Shown in pieces: positions 54,713 through 63,947 of a stretch of 64,000 nt of DNA. The translations under genes and the position numbers were made by a program. The DNA comes from CAWKEY01 sp963696315 (lineage in GTDB: Bacteria; Pseudomonadota; Gammaproteobacteria; Methylococcales; Methylomonadaceae). Position 1 is the first letter of the stretch, and each line of letters begins with the position of its first letter. The DNA lies in the NCBI GenBank assembly GCA_963696315.1, contig CAVOJU010000014.1, positions 62,001 through 126,000 on the forward strand, written 5' to 3'. The notes beneath the pieces are model-generated. The model was not told where the DNA came from. It did not search any database and saw only the letters and a program-made list of their open reading frames with translations.

Positions 54713-55483
54713 ATGAACAAAAACCTAACACCTTCAAAGTGTCGAACTAAACCATGGGCTGATTTCACGCTGTTGGGTCTGTGTCTGTTGTTATTGACTG
54801 CCTGTACAACCACCCAGAATGTAAAGACGGCGAACGTGGAACAAGAGTCAGTGACTGCCATCGACATTTTACTGGAACCCGATGCAACAATGCTCCAACA
54901 CGCCGAGGTTTCCAATGCTCGTTTGCTCAAAGTCTACCCTAAGGGCTTTACTCTGGATGCGTCACACAAGCCACATATCACCCTCATACAGCGATACGTC
55001 CACACTGATGATCTCGACAAAGTCTACGCTGCCGCCGGCAATGTCCTGACCAGCAAAAAAATAACCGACTGGAAGTTGAAGGCATTCAAATACTACTACC
55101 TCCCGGATAAGGACATTGGCGTTGCTGGCATTGTTATCAAACCGACAGCCGATTTGCTCAAGTTGCAACAAGACTTGATTGAAGCAGTTGCGCCTTACAC
55201 AGTGAGTACAGGTACTACAGCCGCATTTGCGACCACGCCTGAGAATCCCGTCGTCCAACCACCCGCCATGCTTGATTACGTCGCGGCATTCGTTCCGAAA
55301 TACACCGGCACGCATTTTAATCCACATGTTACGGTCGGGGTTGCTAATCAGGACTACTTGAAGGGGATGTTAGCTGAACCCTTTGCTGAATTCACGTTCT
55401 CGCCGGCAGGCGCGTCCGTTTACCAACTCGGCAGCTACGGGACTGCCATGAAGAAACTTAATGCGTGGAATTTGATGCATTGA
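54713..55483 (+). CDS. Lipoprotein with 2H phosphoesterase (2'-5' RNA ligase-like) fold
   Basis: This 256-aa protein has a lipoprotein signal (LLGLCLLLLTACTTT-like, lipobox LTAC). Two H-x-T motifs, KPHITLIQRY near residue 85 and FNPHVTVGVAN near residue 203, are the hallmark of the 2H phosphoesterase superfamily (2'-5' RNA ligases, cyclic phosphodiesterases). Anchoring such a domain outside the cytoplasm is unusual because known substrates are mainly RNAs and cyclic nucleotides. The substrate is unknown. It lies between the sulfatase and a membrane protein on the same strand. Confidence 0.78.
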   Translation: MNKNLTPSKCRTKPWADFTLLGLCLLLLTACTTTQNVKTANVEQESVTAIDILLEPDATMLQHAEVSNARLLKVYPKGFTLDASHKPHITLIQRYVHTDDLDKVYAAAGNVLTSKKITDWKLKAFKYYYLPDKDIGVAGIVIKPTADLLKLQQDLIEAVAPYTVSTGTTAAFATTPENPVVQPPAMLDYVAAFVPKYTGTHFNPHVTVGVANQDYLKGMLAEPFAEFTFSPAGASVYQLGSYGTAMKKLNAWNLMH

Positions 55484-55549
55484 GATTTGTAGGGTGTATA
55501 ACGCTTTTTTGCCCACCTTAATCCACACCTATCGAACCAAGATTAAATA

Positions 55550-56737
55550 ATGAATACCACACCCGAATTCAAAATCCCCGACGATTTTTCCCTCGTTCAA
55601 GGCGGTCCTCTTTTTCAGTTATTCGTCCGTAGTCGTTTGGCAACCATCGGCTTAGACTTACTCAAACGTCGAATCATTTTTTTCACGCTGCTCACTTGGC
55701 TACCGTTGCTAATACTTTCAGCTATTTCTGGGCAATTACTGGAAGGTAGTGTCAAGGTTCCATTCCTGTACGATCTGGAGGCGAATATCCGTTTTCTAGT
55801 GGCGTTGCCGTTACTGCTAATAGCGGAGTTGGTCATTCATCAGCGCATGAAACCTGTCGTCCAGCAATTTATTGACCGAGGCATTATAACGGCAGAAACC
55901 AGAGCAGGTTTCGATGACTGTATCGCTTCAGCACTACGCTTGCGTAACTCACTCTGGGTAGAGATAGCACTGGTTTTTTGGGTGCTAAGCTACCATTTTA
56001 TATGGTCTGAGCTGTCAACACTGGACGCTACTATCTGGTATGCCAACGGTGTAGCATCGGAACATCAACTGAATCTAGCAGGGTACTGGCTCGTTTATGT
56101 CAGTTTACCTGTGTTTCAATTCATCATGTTTCGCTGGCTATTCAGAATTATCGTGTGGTTGCGGTTTCTCTGGCAGGTGTCACGTTTGAAACTTTATCTT
56201 GTGCCAACACATCCTGACAAAGCGGGTGGTCTGGGTTTTCTCGCTGGAAGTGCCGCCGCGTTTATTCCGCTGATTTTTGCACTCGGTGCTTTGCTGTCTG
56301 CAATGATTGCCGAACGCATTTTCTATCAAGATGCAAAACTATTAGAATTCAAGCCAGAAATTGTTGCCTCTGTAGTGTTTATGTTGTTGCTTATTCTTGG
56401 CCCGTTATGTGTGTTCTCAGGACATCTTGCACGAACTAAGCGTGAAGGCTCACTGCGATACGGTAATTTGGCAAGCCGCTATGTCACCGAATTCGAACAA
56501 AAATGGCTACGAGGCGGTAATGCATCCGATGAAGCGTTTATCGGTAGCGGCGATATTCAGTCCTTAGCCGATTTGAATAATAGTTTGGAAACGATACGCA
56601 CGATGCGGATATTTCCGTTCGGCAAAGAAACTGTGCTACAAATCGTCATTGCCACCCTGCTACCCGTGCTGCCTCTGGGATTAACAATGATTTCACTGGA
56701 AGAGTTAATCAAGAAGCTAATTGGCGTTTTGTTATAG
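55550..56737 (+). CDS. Uncharacterised polytopic membrane protein, 395 aa
   Basis: About seven hydrophobic segments are visible (for example IIFFTLLTWLPLLILSAISG, NIRFLVALPLLLIAELVIHQ, AAAFIPLIFALGALLSAMIA, VVFMLLLILGPLCVFSGHLA). A cytoplasmic-looking region near residues 285-360 (RTKREGSLRYGNLASRYVTE) precedes a last membrane hairpin. I recognise no characterised family, although similar proteins occur as conserved hypotheticals in proteobacteria. GAT-rich spacing gives no clear ribosome-binding site. It is in line with its neighbours on the plus strand. Confidence 0.65.
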   Translation: MNTTPEFKIPDDFSLVQGGPLFQLFVRSRLATIGLDLLKRRIIFFTLLTWLPLLILSAISGQLLEGSVKVPFLYDLEANIRFLVALPLLLIAELVIHQRMKPVVQQFIDRGIITAETRAGFDDCIASALRLRNSLWVEIALVFWVLSYHFIWSELSTLDATIWYANGVASEHQLNLAGYWLVYVSLPVFQFIMFRWLFRIIVWLRFLWQVSRLKLYLVPTHPDKAGGLGFLAGSAAAFIPLIFALGALLSAMIAERIFYQDAKLLEFKPEIVASVVFMLLLILGPLCVFSGHLARTKREGSLRYGNLASRYVTEFEQKWLRGGNASDEAFIGSGDIQSLADLNNSLETIRTMRIFPFGKETVLQIVIATLLPVLPLGLTMISLEELIKKLIGVLL

Positions 56738-56827
56738 GTCTTTTATCTTATTTGGATGGGTAAAAAACCTAGTCCATCCTATGTTACAACCCAAAAATCT
56801 TGCAAGGAAAATATCGTGCCATTCACA

Positions 56828-57214
56828 ATGAAAAATTTCGTTTTCTGGTCTGGCGTTTATAACGCTGGTCTCGCTGTCTTCTTGTTGTTTCCGCCGCTTT
56901 ATCGGGGCGTAGGTATGAACATCTGCGATCATGTTTGGGGCTGGCTAATCGCTGGATTTCTGGCTTTTACCAGTGCGGTATTGATTCTAGCTTCTCGCGA
57001 TCTACGCCACCGCGCTGCGTTTGTCTATTGGGAATCGCTGTTACGCTACATTGCTGCGCTGGTACTTATTCCAGCGGGACTTTTCGGCGATGTGGGCTTG
57101 ATTACCGTGCCTTTGGGTTTGGGTGATTTAGCGATTGGGCTGGTGTATATGTTCGGACTGCCTAAAGAATTGGGCGTATCGCATCGCGCTTTGCTTTGTG
57201 ACACTAACCCATGA
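56828..57214 (+). CDS. Small uncharacterised membrane protein, about 128 aa
   Basis: The start at 56828 (MKNFVFWSGVYNAGLAVFLL) is preferred to an upstream ATG at 56756, which would add a polar, repeat-like stretch. Four hydrophobic segments are visible (VWGWLIAGFLAFTSAVLILA, LRYIAALVLIPAGLFG). No family is recognised. Its stop overlaps the start of the Rossmann-fold gene by 4 bp (ATGA), so the two are coupled. Confidence 0.65.
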   Translation: MKNFVFWSGVYNAGLAVFLLFPPLYRGVGMNICDHVWGWLIAGFLAFTSAVLILASRDLRHRAAFVYWESLLRYIAALVLIPAGLFGDVGLITVPLGLGDLAIGLVYMFGLPKELGVSHRALLCDTNP

Positions 57215-57848
57215 AAACGGTACTCATTCTTGGGCAACGGGGCAAGTCGGGCAAGCATTGCTTCAACTCGCTTTGCAACACCCTGAAATCTCGCGTGTAG
57301 TCGCACCCACGCGCCGCCCACTGCCAGCGCACGCTAAGCTCGATAATCCGCTAGTCAATTTTGAATCTTTGCCGGAGGATGCGGCTTGGTGGAGGGCAGA
57401 TTTAACGCTCTGCGCTCTGGGAACCACGCTACGCCAGGCGAAATCCAGGGCCGGCTTCTACCGCGTCGATCACGATTATGTCCTGACCGCAGCCGGGTTG
57501 GCCCTGCGTGAAGGAACGCCAGCCTTTGGTCTGGTCTCTTCGCTGGGCGCGGATGCTTCGTCACGCCTGTTTTATCTTAAGGTTAAAGGCGAGACCGAAC
57601 AAGCCTTAGCCACTCTGGGTTTTGTATCATTGGTAATAGTGAGACCATCACTGTTGATCGGAGGTCCTCGATCCAGCGGCAGATTCCTGGAGGCCTTTGG
57701 GCTGTTTTTGGGTAAGCATCTGGCTTCGCTGCTGCCCCGGCGCTATCGAGCGGTGACTACTCTTCAAGTCGCGCGGGCTCTACTCGAAGCTGGTCTTCGT
57801 GCGCCTGCGGGAGTACAGGTCATTGAGTCGGAACAATTGCAGCTCTGA
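57211..57848 (+). CDS. NAD(P)-binding Rossmann protein (HTATIP2/YbjT-like), one frameshift
   Basis: The restored product has about 212 residues, starting MKTVLILG. A missing G in the run near 57232 shifts the frame; adding one gives GATGQVGQALLQLALQHPEI, the standard nucleotide-binding loop. Downstream are LTLCALGTTLRQAKSRAGFY, FGLVSSLGADASSRLFYLKV (the SSLGA...Y..K region) and VIVRPSLLIG. Family members are atypical SDRs acting as oxidoreductases or regulators. The upstream frame starting at 57135 is not needed once the shift is repaired. Confidence 0.85.
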
Positions 57849-57926
57849 TATTTACGCGGGATGGATTTTGCAAGCGTTTAAGTACCAATGAACTCAAGAT
57901 TGTTAGATCAACCAATAGAGAACACT

Positions 57927-58937
57927 ATGAATCAATTATCCCCCCATCAATCATTAAGCTACCGCCATATTTTATGGTTGATATTTGTATGCTTTGCAAC
58001 AGTTGCAAATGCCAAGTCCAGTGATCCGTTGCCGTCTTGGAATAACGGCACGGCTAAATCAGCCATTATGCAATTTGTCAAAAGCGTGACTAAAAAAGGC
58101 GGTGCGGATTTTGTGCCAGCCGCTGAACGTATCGCCACTTTCGATAATGACGGCACACTATGGAGCGAGCAACCCATTCCCCAACTGATTTTTGCCTTAG
58201 ACCGCGTGAAAGCGGAAGCACCCAAGCATCCCGAATGGAAAGACACTGAGCCTTTTAAAGCAGTGCTTGCTGATGATCTAAAGGGTGTAATGGCAAGCGG
58301 TGAACGCGGTTTGGTGGAGCTGATCATGGCCTCTCACGCCGGCATGACCACCGAGGAATTCGAAAAAATTGTTAACGATTGGCTGATCACAGCGAAGCAT
58401 CCGAAATATAACCGGCCTTACACCGAGCTGGTTTATCAGCCAATGCTGGAACTGCTTAACTTCTTACGGGCTAATGGCTTCAAGACTTATATTGTTTCGG
58501 GTGGCGGCATTGAATTCATGCGCACCTGGATGGAAAAAGTTTATGGCATCCCACCCGAGCAAATCATCGGCAGTAGCATCAAAACCAAATTTGAGCTTCG
58601 CGACGGCAAGCCCGTGCTGCTGCGCCTGCCGGAAATTGACTTTAATGATGACAAAGATGGTAAACCGGTCGCGATTCAAAAATTCATCGGCCGCAGACCG
58701 ATTGCCGCATTTGGCAACTCCGACGGCGATTGGCAAATGTTGCAGTGGACAGCAGCAGGCAGGGGGCCACGTTTTGAACTTATTGTTCATCACACTGATG
58801 CTGAACGCGAAGTGGCTTACGACCGTAACTCAGTCATTGGCCGTCTTGATAAGGCGCTCGACGAAGCCGGACAAAAAGGTTGGACAGTGGTGGATATGAA
58901 AAAAGACTGGAAACGGATTTTTCCTTTTGAGAAATAG
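57927..58937 (+). CDS. Exported HAD-superfamily phosphatase (phosphoserine phosphatase-like)
   Basis: This protein of about 336 aa has a signal peptide (ILWLIFVCFATVANA, then KSSD). HAD motif I is TFDNDGTLWSE, motif II is YIVSGGGIEFM, and motif IV is AFGNSDGDWQML. The start at 57927 is preferred for the signal peptide; an upstream ATG at 57888 is possible. Such exported HAD proteins occur near sulfatase and carbonic anhydrase genes in other proteobacteria. The substrate is unknown. Confidence 0.85.
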   Translation: MNQLSPHQSLSYRHILWLIFVCFATVANAKSSDPLPSWNNGTAKSAIMQFVKSVTKKGGADFVPAAERIATFDNDGTLWSEQPIPQLIFALDRVKAEAPKHPEWKDTEPFKAVLADDLKGVMASGERGLVELIMASHAGMTTEEFEKIVNDWLITAKHPKYNRPYTELVYQPMLELLNFLRANGFKTYIVSGGGIEFMRTWMEKVYGIPPEQIIGSSIKTKFELRDGKPVLLRLPEIDFNDDKDGKPVAIQKFIGRRPIAAFGNSDGDWQMLQWTAAGRGPRFELIVHHTDAEREVAYDRNSVIGRLDKALDEAGQKGWTVVDMKKDWKRIFPFEK

Positions 58938-58952
58938 CGCTCAATCAGGAAA

Positions 58953-59025
58953 TGTAGGGTGGGCAACGCGTTTTTGCCCACTTTTTATCTTATTCTGGTG
59001 GGCAACAAAGCCTGCCCACCCTACA
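58953..59025. repeat. Dispersed palindromic repeat (TAGGGTGGGCA type)
   Basis: TGTAGGGTGGGCA (58953-58965) and TGCCCACCCTACA (59013-59025) are perfect inverted arms. Between them lie TTTTTGCCCAC and GTGGGCAACAAAG, a second nested pair. A shorter relative (TGTAGGGTGTATAACGC, then TTTTTTGCCCACC) follows the 2H gene near 55490-55515. It is a REP/BIME-like element that could also end transcription. Confidence 0.7.
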
Positions 59026-59053
59026 AAACTTTATCGAAATTGACGAAAATGGT

Positions 59054-60661
59054 ATGAAAATTGGTTATTTGTTGTTGCTGGGGTTTATCTGGCTAAGTTT
59101 GGGAAACTTGGCCGGCGCGGCTGAAACAAAGGCGGTTTCAGCGCCCGCGGCGGTCGTAGTGGATGGCGAGACGCTGTTTCAGGTGCGCGGCTTTAAAAAT
59201 ATTCCAGCACAATATCGCGCCGACAAAATCGCTGAACGCATCAAGCGGCTGGCCGAGGACCCATACCTGCGCACCGACAGCATCAAGCTGGCCAGCGACG
59301 AGCTTTCCACGGATGTGATGACGGGGGATACGATCATCGTCTCGGTGCTGGAAACCGATGTCGCCGCGGAGGGCGTTTCCCGGCAGGAACGTGCAGCCCA
59401 GCTGGCGGATAAAATCCGTACCGGCATCATCAAGTACCGCGAAGCGCACAGTATACGTAACCTGCTTTACGGACTGCTGTTCGCATTCATAGCGACCGCA
59501 CTGCTGGCCGCCTTTATTTATGCGCTTTTCTGGTATTTTCATAAGGTAGAGCATGTTCTCGATGCGGGAATCCACCGTTGGCTAGCGCCTACGCGCATCC
59601 GTATTTTCGAGTTCATAATTGAGGGTATGCTTGCCGGAGCGGTGAAGCTGTTACGGCTTCTCATTTTGGCCGGGATCCTCTACTTATATTTCAGTCTTAT
59701 CCTCAGCTTCTTTCCCTGGACACGGACTTTTGCCGAACGCTTGTTCAGTTATATCGCTGATCCCCTCAGGGAAATCGGCCTGGATATTTGGAACGAACTG
59801 CCGAATTTGCTTTTCCTCCTTATTTTGATTCTGGTTGTACGCTGGTTGCTGGGCATATTGCGTTTCTCCTTGTTGGCGGTGGAAAAAGGAGATATAAAAC
59901 TGGCCGGATTCTATCCCGAGTGGGCAGTGCCAACCTACAAGATTTGCCGTTTTCTGGTGATAATTTTTGCTATTGCAGTGGCTTATCCTTATATTCCAGG
60001 CTCCAGATCGCGTGCCTTCGAGGGTGTTTCGATTTTCCTCGGGGTGCTGTTTTCATTGGGGTCGACCACTCTGATCGCCAATATGGTCGCCGGCATAGTG
60101 CTAACCTATATGCGCGGTTTTCGGGTTGGCGATGTCGTCAAGATCGGCGATACCACCGGCAAGGTTACTGAGGTGGCGCTGCTGGTGACGCGCCTGCGCA
60201 CGCCCAAGAATGTGGAAATAACGATTCCCAATTCCGTGCTGATGAGCAACCAGGTGACCAATTACAGCTTTGCGGCCGGCGAAGGGCAATTGATTCTCCC
60301 CACCAGCATCACTATCGGTTACGACGCGCCTTGGCGGCAAGTACATGGATTGTTGCTGCTAGCCGCCGAACGGACCAGTCAAGTGCTGCGTGAACCTGCG
60401 CCATTCGTACTGCAGAGCGCGCTGGACGATTTCTATGTCAAGTATGAACTGAATGTTTACGCCGCCTCTTCGGATAATATGCCGCTGCTCTATTCGGAAC
60501 TGCATCAGAACATCCAGGATGCCTTCAATGAATACGGCGTGCAGATTATGTCGCCACACTATGTTGCTGATCCCAAATCGGCGAAAATTGTTCCCCGGGA
60601 GCATTGGCGGCAGCCGCCGGCGCGGAACCCGGAGCCCAGCGATAAACCATCTCCCAACTAA
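59054..60661 (+). CDS. MscS-family mechanosensitive ion channel
   Basis: This 535-aa protein has a signal peptide (GYLLLLGFIWLSLGNLAGAA) and a periplasmic domain of about 110 residues. Several membrane segments follow, then the MscS core (STTLIANMVAGIVLTYMRGF, RVGDVVKIGDTTGKVTEVAL), ending in a C-terminal beta/alpha domain and a Pro-rich tail. The pore helix resembles MscS TM3. It is larger than E. coli MscS, like other MscS homologues with periplasmic extensions. It lies 19 bp upstream of an exported carbonic anhydrase gene. Confidence 0.9.
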   Translation: MKIGYLLLLGFIWLSLGNLAGAAETKAVSAPAAVVVDGETLFQVRGFKNIPAQYRADKIAERIKRLAEDPYLRTDSIKLASDELSTDVMTGDTIIVSVLETDVAAEGVSRQERAAQLADKIRTGIIKYREAHSIRNLLYGLLFAFIATALLAAFIYALFWYFHKVEHVLDAGIHRWLAPTRIRIFEFIIEGMLAGAVKLLRLLILAGILYLYFSLILSFFPWTRTFAERLFSYIADPLREIGLDIWNELPNLLFLLILILVVRWLLGILRFSLLAVEKGDIKLAGFYPEWAVPTYKICRFLVIIFAIAVAYPYIPGSRSRAFEGVSIFLGVLFSLGSTTLIANMVAGIVLTYMRGFRVGDVVKIGDTTGKVTEVALLVTRLRTPKNVEITIPNSVLMSNQVTNYSFAAGEGQLILPTSITIGYDAPWRQVHGLLLLAAERTSQVLREPAPFVLQSALDDFYVKYELNVYAASSDNMPLLYSELHQNIQDAFNEYGVQIMSPHYVADPKSAKIVPREHWRQPPARNPEPSDKPSPN

Positions 60662-60680
60662 TTTAGAGCGAGCATGACCC

Positions 60681-61398
60681 ATGACAACGCCCCTTATTAC
60701 TCGAAGACAATGGCTGTTCGGCGCCTGTTGCTTAAGTTTAGGAATGAGCGCTTGCGCTACAGCCGAAACGGTTGAGCCTAGGCGCCATCGACATGGAACC
60801 TTACCCTCGTGACGCTAATGAGGCGTTGGCGCGATTGGAACAAGGAAACCAGCGTTTCATGGCCGATAAGCCTTACCATGTCCATGAAAAATCTTCCTGG
60901 CGCAGCCTGCTGGTCGAGGCACAAAAACCTTTCGCGACTGTTGTCGGTTGCAGCGATTCACGGGTGCCGCCCGAACTCATCTTCGACGTGGGATTTGGCG
61001 ATCTTTTCACCATCCGTCTGGCCGGTAACATCATTGAGGAGGATGTGATTGGCTCGTTGCAATATGCCGGCAGGCATCTCCATACCCATCTGCTGATTGT
61101 GCTGGGCCACGAAGGTTGCGGGGCAGTTGCCGCTACTGTGGAAGAGATGCTGGATAAACCCAAGGAACCCGAACATATCGAATCGCTGATCAAATCGATC
61201 AAGCCTGGATTACGTAATCTCGACCTAAAACAGGATCGAGAGAGTCTGCTGCGGGCAGCCGTGGAAGCAAATGTGCGTTGGTCGATGCAGCAACTGTTTG
61301 CGCTTCCGGAAGCAAAAAGGGTGCTACAGGAAAAATCTGTGACCCTGCTGGGTGCGGTCTATGAACTCAATACTGGACGGGTCCGCTTTCTCGATTAA
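60681..61398 (+). CDS. Exported beta-class carbonic anhydrase, one frameshift
   Basis: The restored product has about 238 residues. The start ATG at 60681 gives a twin-arginine signal (TRRQWLFGACCLSLGMSACA). One extra base near 60770 shifts the frame into the mature domain. Zinc ligands are in VGCSDSRVPPE (Cys, Asp/Arg dyad) and GHEGCGAVAA (His and Cys). Beta-class enzymes hydrate CO2 to bicarbonate. Tat export implies a folded periplasmic enzyme, with a possible lipobox (SACA) as well. Translation from the TTG at 60772 would give a cytoplasmic form, but the signal sequence is too good to be chance. Confidence 0.87.
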
Positions 61399-61499
61399 CT
61401 CAGCCGGACCTGCTAAGGGCAGTTTACTGCGTGCTGTATCAATACTAATCGCAACCATAAAAAATTAAAACGCCCTGTTTCAAGATACGGACTATTAAG

Positions 61500-63947
61500 A
61501 TGACCCGCACCAAGAAGCCAAAATCAAGCAAAATTACTAAACCCAATATCCCTAAAATAACCGAAAACCAAGCGAATGAGCAGCGCATTGGTAAAAGGAG
61601 CATTGTTCCGTTGCTGTCCGTTTTCCTGCTGGTAACGGCGTTCATTGCAGGCATCGCATATTTTGCAAAAACGCCTTTCACACTGGGGACTTCGCCATCA
61701 CCCTCCGTGGCGCAACCTGAGCCCTCACTTGCGCCCGGGCATAAAAAGTATGCCGGTGCCAATGCGTGCCTTGCGTGTCATAAGGACGAGGTCGAGGCAT
61801 GGACAGGTTCGCACCACGCCCTTGCGATGCAGGAAGCGAATGCGCAAACAGTGCTCGGCGATTTCGATGACGTAACCTTCAAGCACTTCGGCGTCGAATC
61901 CAGGTTTTTCAAACGTGACGGCAGGTTCATGGTGCGGACAGACGGCCCTGACGGCAAACTCACCGATTACCAAATCAAATACACGTTTGGCGTTACGCCG
62001 CTGCAGCAATATCTGATCGAATTTCCCGGTGGCCGTTATCAAGCGCTCGGTATCGCCTGGGACAGTCGCCCAAAAGACGAAGGGGGGCAGCGATGGTTCC
62101 ATCTATATCCTCATGAAAAAGTCGATCATACCGATCAACTGCACTGGACCGGGCGCTACCAGAACTGGAACCTGCAATGCGCCGAATGCCATTCGACGAA
62201 TCTTAAAAAGGCTTATGACGCGACGACGGACAGTTATAAGACGACGTTTAAGGAATTGAATGTTTCTTGCGAGTCTTGCCACGGCCCCGCGTCGCAACAT
62301 ATCGACTGGGCGCAACACGCGCAGCCGCCTTATGGGCAGGATGACGACAAGGGATTGGCAGTGCGTCTGCAAAGCCGCTGGCGCGAAGCGTGGACATTTC
62401 CGGGAAGCGATGCAAGATTCGCCCAGCGTGACCAGCCCGCCGCCGATGCGTTGATGAATACCTGCTGGGCCTGCCATGCGCGGCGCTCGACGCTGGTCGA
62501 AGGCAGCTTGCCAGGACTGCCGATGGAAGACACGCATCGTCCGGCGCTGTTGACGCAGCCGGCTTATTACGCCGACGGCCAGCAGCGCGATGAGGATTAT
62601 ACCTGGGGTTCGTTCCGGCAAAGCAAGATGTTCCAGAAAGGCGTTACTTGCCTGGATTGCCACGAACCGCATGCGCTCAAATTGCGCGCCGAAGGCAATG
62701 CCTTGTGCGCACGTTGCCATAACGCCGCCGAATTCGACAGCGAGAAACACCATTTCCACAAGCAGGGTTCAAAAGGTGCGCAGTGCATGGATTGCCATGC
62801 GCCGGAGCAGAATTATATGGTCATCGACGGCCGGCATGATCATAGTTTTCGCTTGCCAAGACCCGATTTATCGCTGTCCTTGAGTAGTCCGAATGCCTGC
62901 ACCCAGTGTCACCAAAACCGTAAGCCCGAATGGGCGGCTACAGCAATGGACAAATGGTACGGCAAAACCTGGCGGGAGCGTCCGCATTACGGAAGCGTGT
63001 TGCATGCTGGCGCGACGCAAGGCGTCAAAGCCTTGCCCGCATTGCTTGAACTCGCCCAGGATTCCAATAGCCCTGCGGTCGTCCGTGCCACCGCGGCAAC
63101 ACTTGCAGAGCCGCTGATGCGTCCAGAACACATCGCGGCGGCGCGGCGGCTGTTACAAGATGCCGATCCGACAGTGCGTATTGCAGGGCTGGGACTCGTT
63201 GAAGTTATTGATCCGGTTAATCGTGTACTGGCTGCAGCTCCGCTGCTGGCCGATCCGATTCGCGGCGTGCGTATGGAGGCTGCACGCATCCTTGCCGATG
63301 TGCCGGATAATCAGTTTCCGGTGAGCCGGCTCAGCGCCCGAGAAAGCGCGGCTAAGGAATACCAGGATTATTTGACGATCAATGCCGATTGGCCATCTGA
63401 AAACGTTAATCGAGGTAATCTTGCTCTGCGCCAAGGCCGGCCCGATGACGCGATTGCGGCGTATGAACGCACACTCAAGCTAGATCCGCTGTTTGCTGGA
63501 GCGTATGTCAATCTCGCCGATGCCTACCGGCAACAGGGGCGCGAAGATGAAGGCGAAAAGCAGTTGCGCCGGGGTTTGGCATTGCTGCCGGACGCGGCGG
63601 ATTTGCATCATGCCTTGGGCTTGCTGTTGGTGCGCCAGGGCAATACGTCCGCCGCCCTTCAGGAACTGAAGACAGCGGCCAAGCTCGCTCCCGAAAACGC
63701 CCGCTACGCTTATGTTTACGCCGTAGGCTTGCATTCCGCCGGAAAGCGGCGCGAGGCGCTGGCGGTTTTAAAGGCCGCCGACGCGCGCCATCCATATGAC
63801 CTCGAAATTCTCAGCGCACTCATTTCAATGCAACGCGAGGCGGGCGATGCCAAAGCCGCGCTAGTGTATGCACGGAAAGCCGCCGAAGCCCTGCCGGACG
63901 ATGCCGGAGTTAAGCAGCTGGTGGAGGAATTGGAAGGGAAGAAGTAA
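61500..63947 (+). CDS. Membrane-anchored octaheme cytochrome c with HEAT and TPR repeats
   Basis: This 815-aa protein has one N-terminal membrane anchor (PLLSVFLLVTAFIAGIAYFA). Eight CxxCH haem-binding motifs lie between residues about 95 and 470: CLACH, CAECH, CESCH, CWACH, CLDCH, CARCH, CMDCH and CTQCH. The cytochrome part resembles the c554/NrfA-like multihaem fold. HEAT-like repeats (residues about 500-590) and TPRs (about 640-810) follow, for example GRPDDAIAAYERTLKLDPLF. It faces the periplasm and probably carries electrons within a complex held by the TPRs. The partner is unknown. Confidence 0.9.
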   Translation: MTRTKKPKSSKITKPNIPKITENQANEQRIGKRSIVPLLSVFLLVTAFIAGIAYFAKTPFTLGTSPSPSVAQPEPSLAPGHKKYAGANACLACHKDEVEAWTGSHHALAMQEANAQTVLGDFDDVTFKHFGVESRFFKRDGRFMVRTDGPDGKLTDYQIKYTFGVTPLQQYLIEFPGGRYQALGIAWDSRPKDEGGQRWFHLYPHEKVDHTDQLHWTGRYQNWNLQCAECHSTNLKKAYDATTDSYKTTFKELNVSCESCHGPASQHIDWAQHAQPPYGQDDDKGLAVRLQSRWREAWTFPGSDARFAQRDQPAADALMNTCWACHARRSTLVEGSLPGLPMEDTHRPALLTQPAYYADGQQRDEDYTWGSFRQSKMFQKGVTCLDCHEPHALKLRAEGNALCARCHNAAEFDSEKHHFHKQGSKGAQCMDCHAPEQNYMVIDGRHDHSFRLPRPDLSLSLSSPNACTQCHQNRKPEWAATAMDKWYGKTWRERPHYGSVLHAGATQGVKALPALLELAQDSNSPAVVRATAATLAEPLMRPEHIAAARRLLQDADPTVRIAGLGLVEVIDPVNRVLAAAPLLADPIRGVRMEAARILADVPDNQFPVSRLSARESAAKEYQDYLTINADWPSENVNRGNLALRQGRPDDAIAAYERTLKLDPLFAGAYVNLADAYRQQGREDEGEKQLRRGLALLPDAADLHHALGLLLVRQGNTSAALQELKTAAKLAPENARYAYVYAVGLHSAGKRREALAVLKAADARHPYDLEILSALISMQREAGDAKAALVYARKAAEALPDDAGVKQLVEELEGKK

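Noticed and set aside
6031..61398. Programmed ribosomal frameshifting as the cause of the many split genes
   Set aside because: Sites do not share a slippery heptamer or following structure. They occur in unrelated families not known for frameshifting, and most need the same simple one-base repair.
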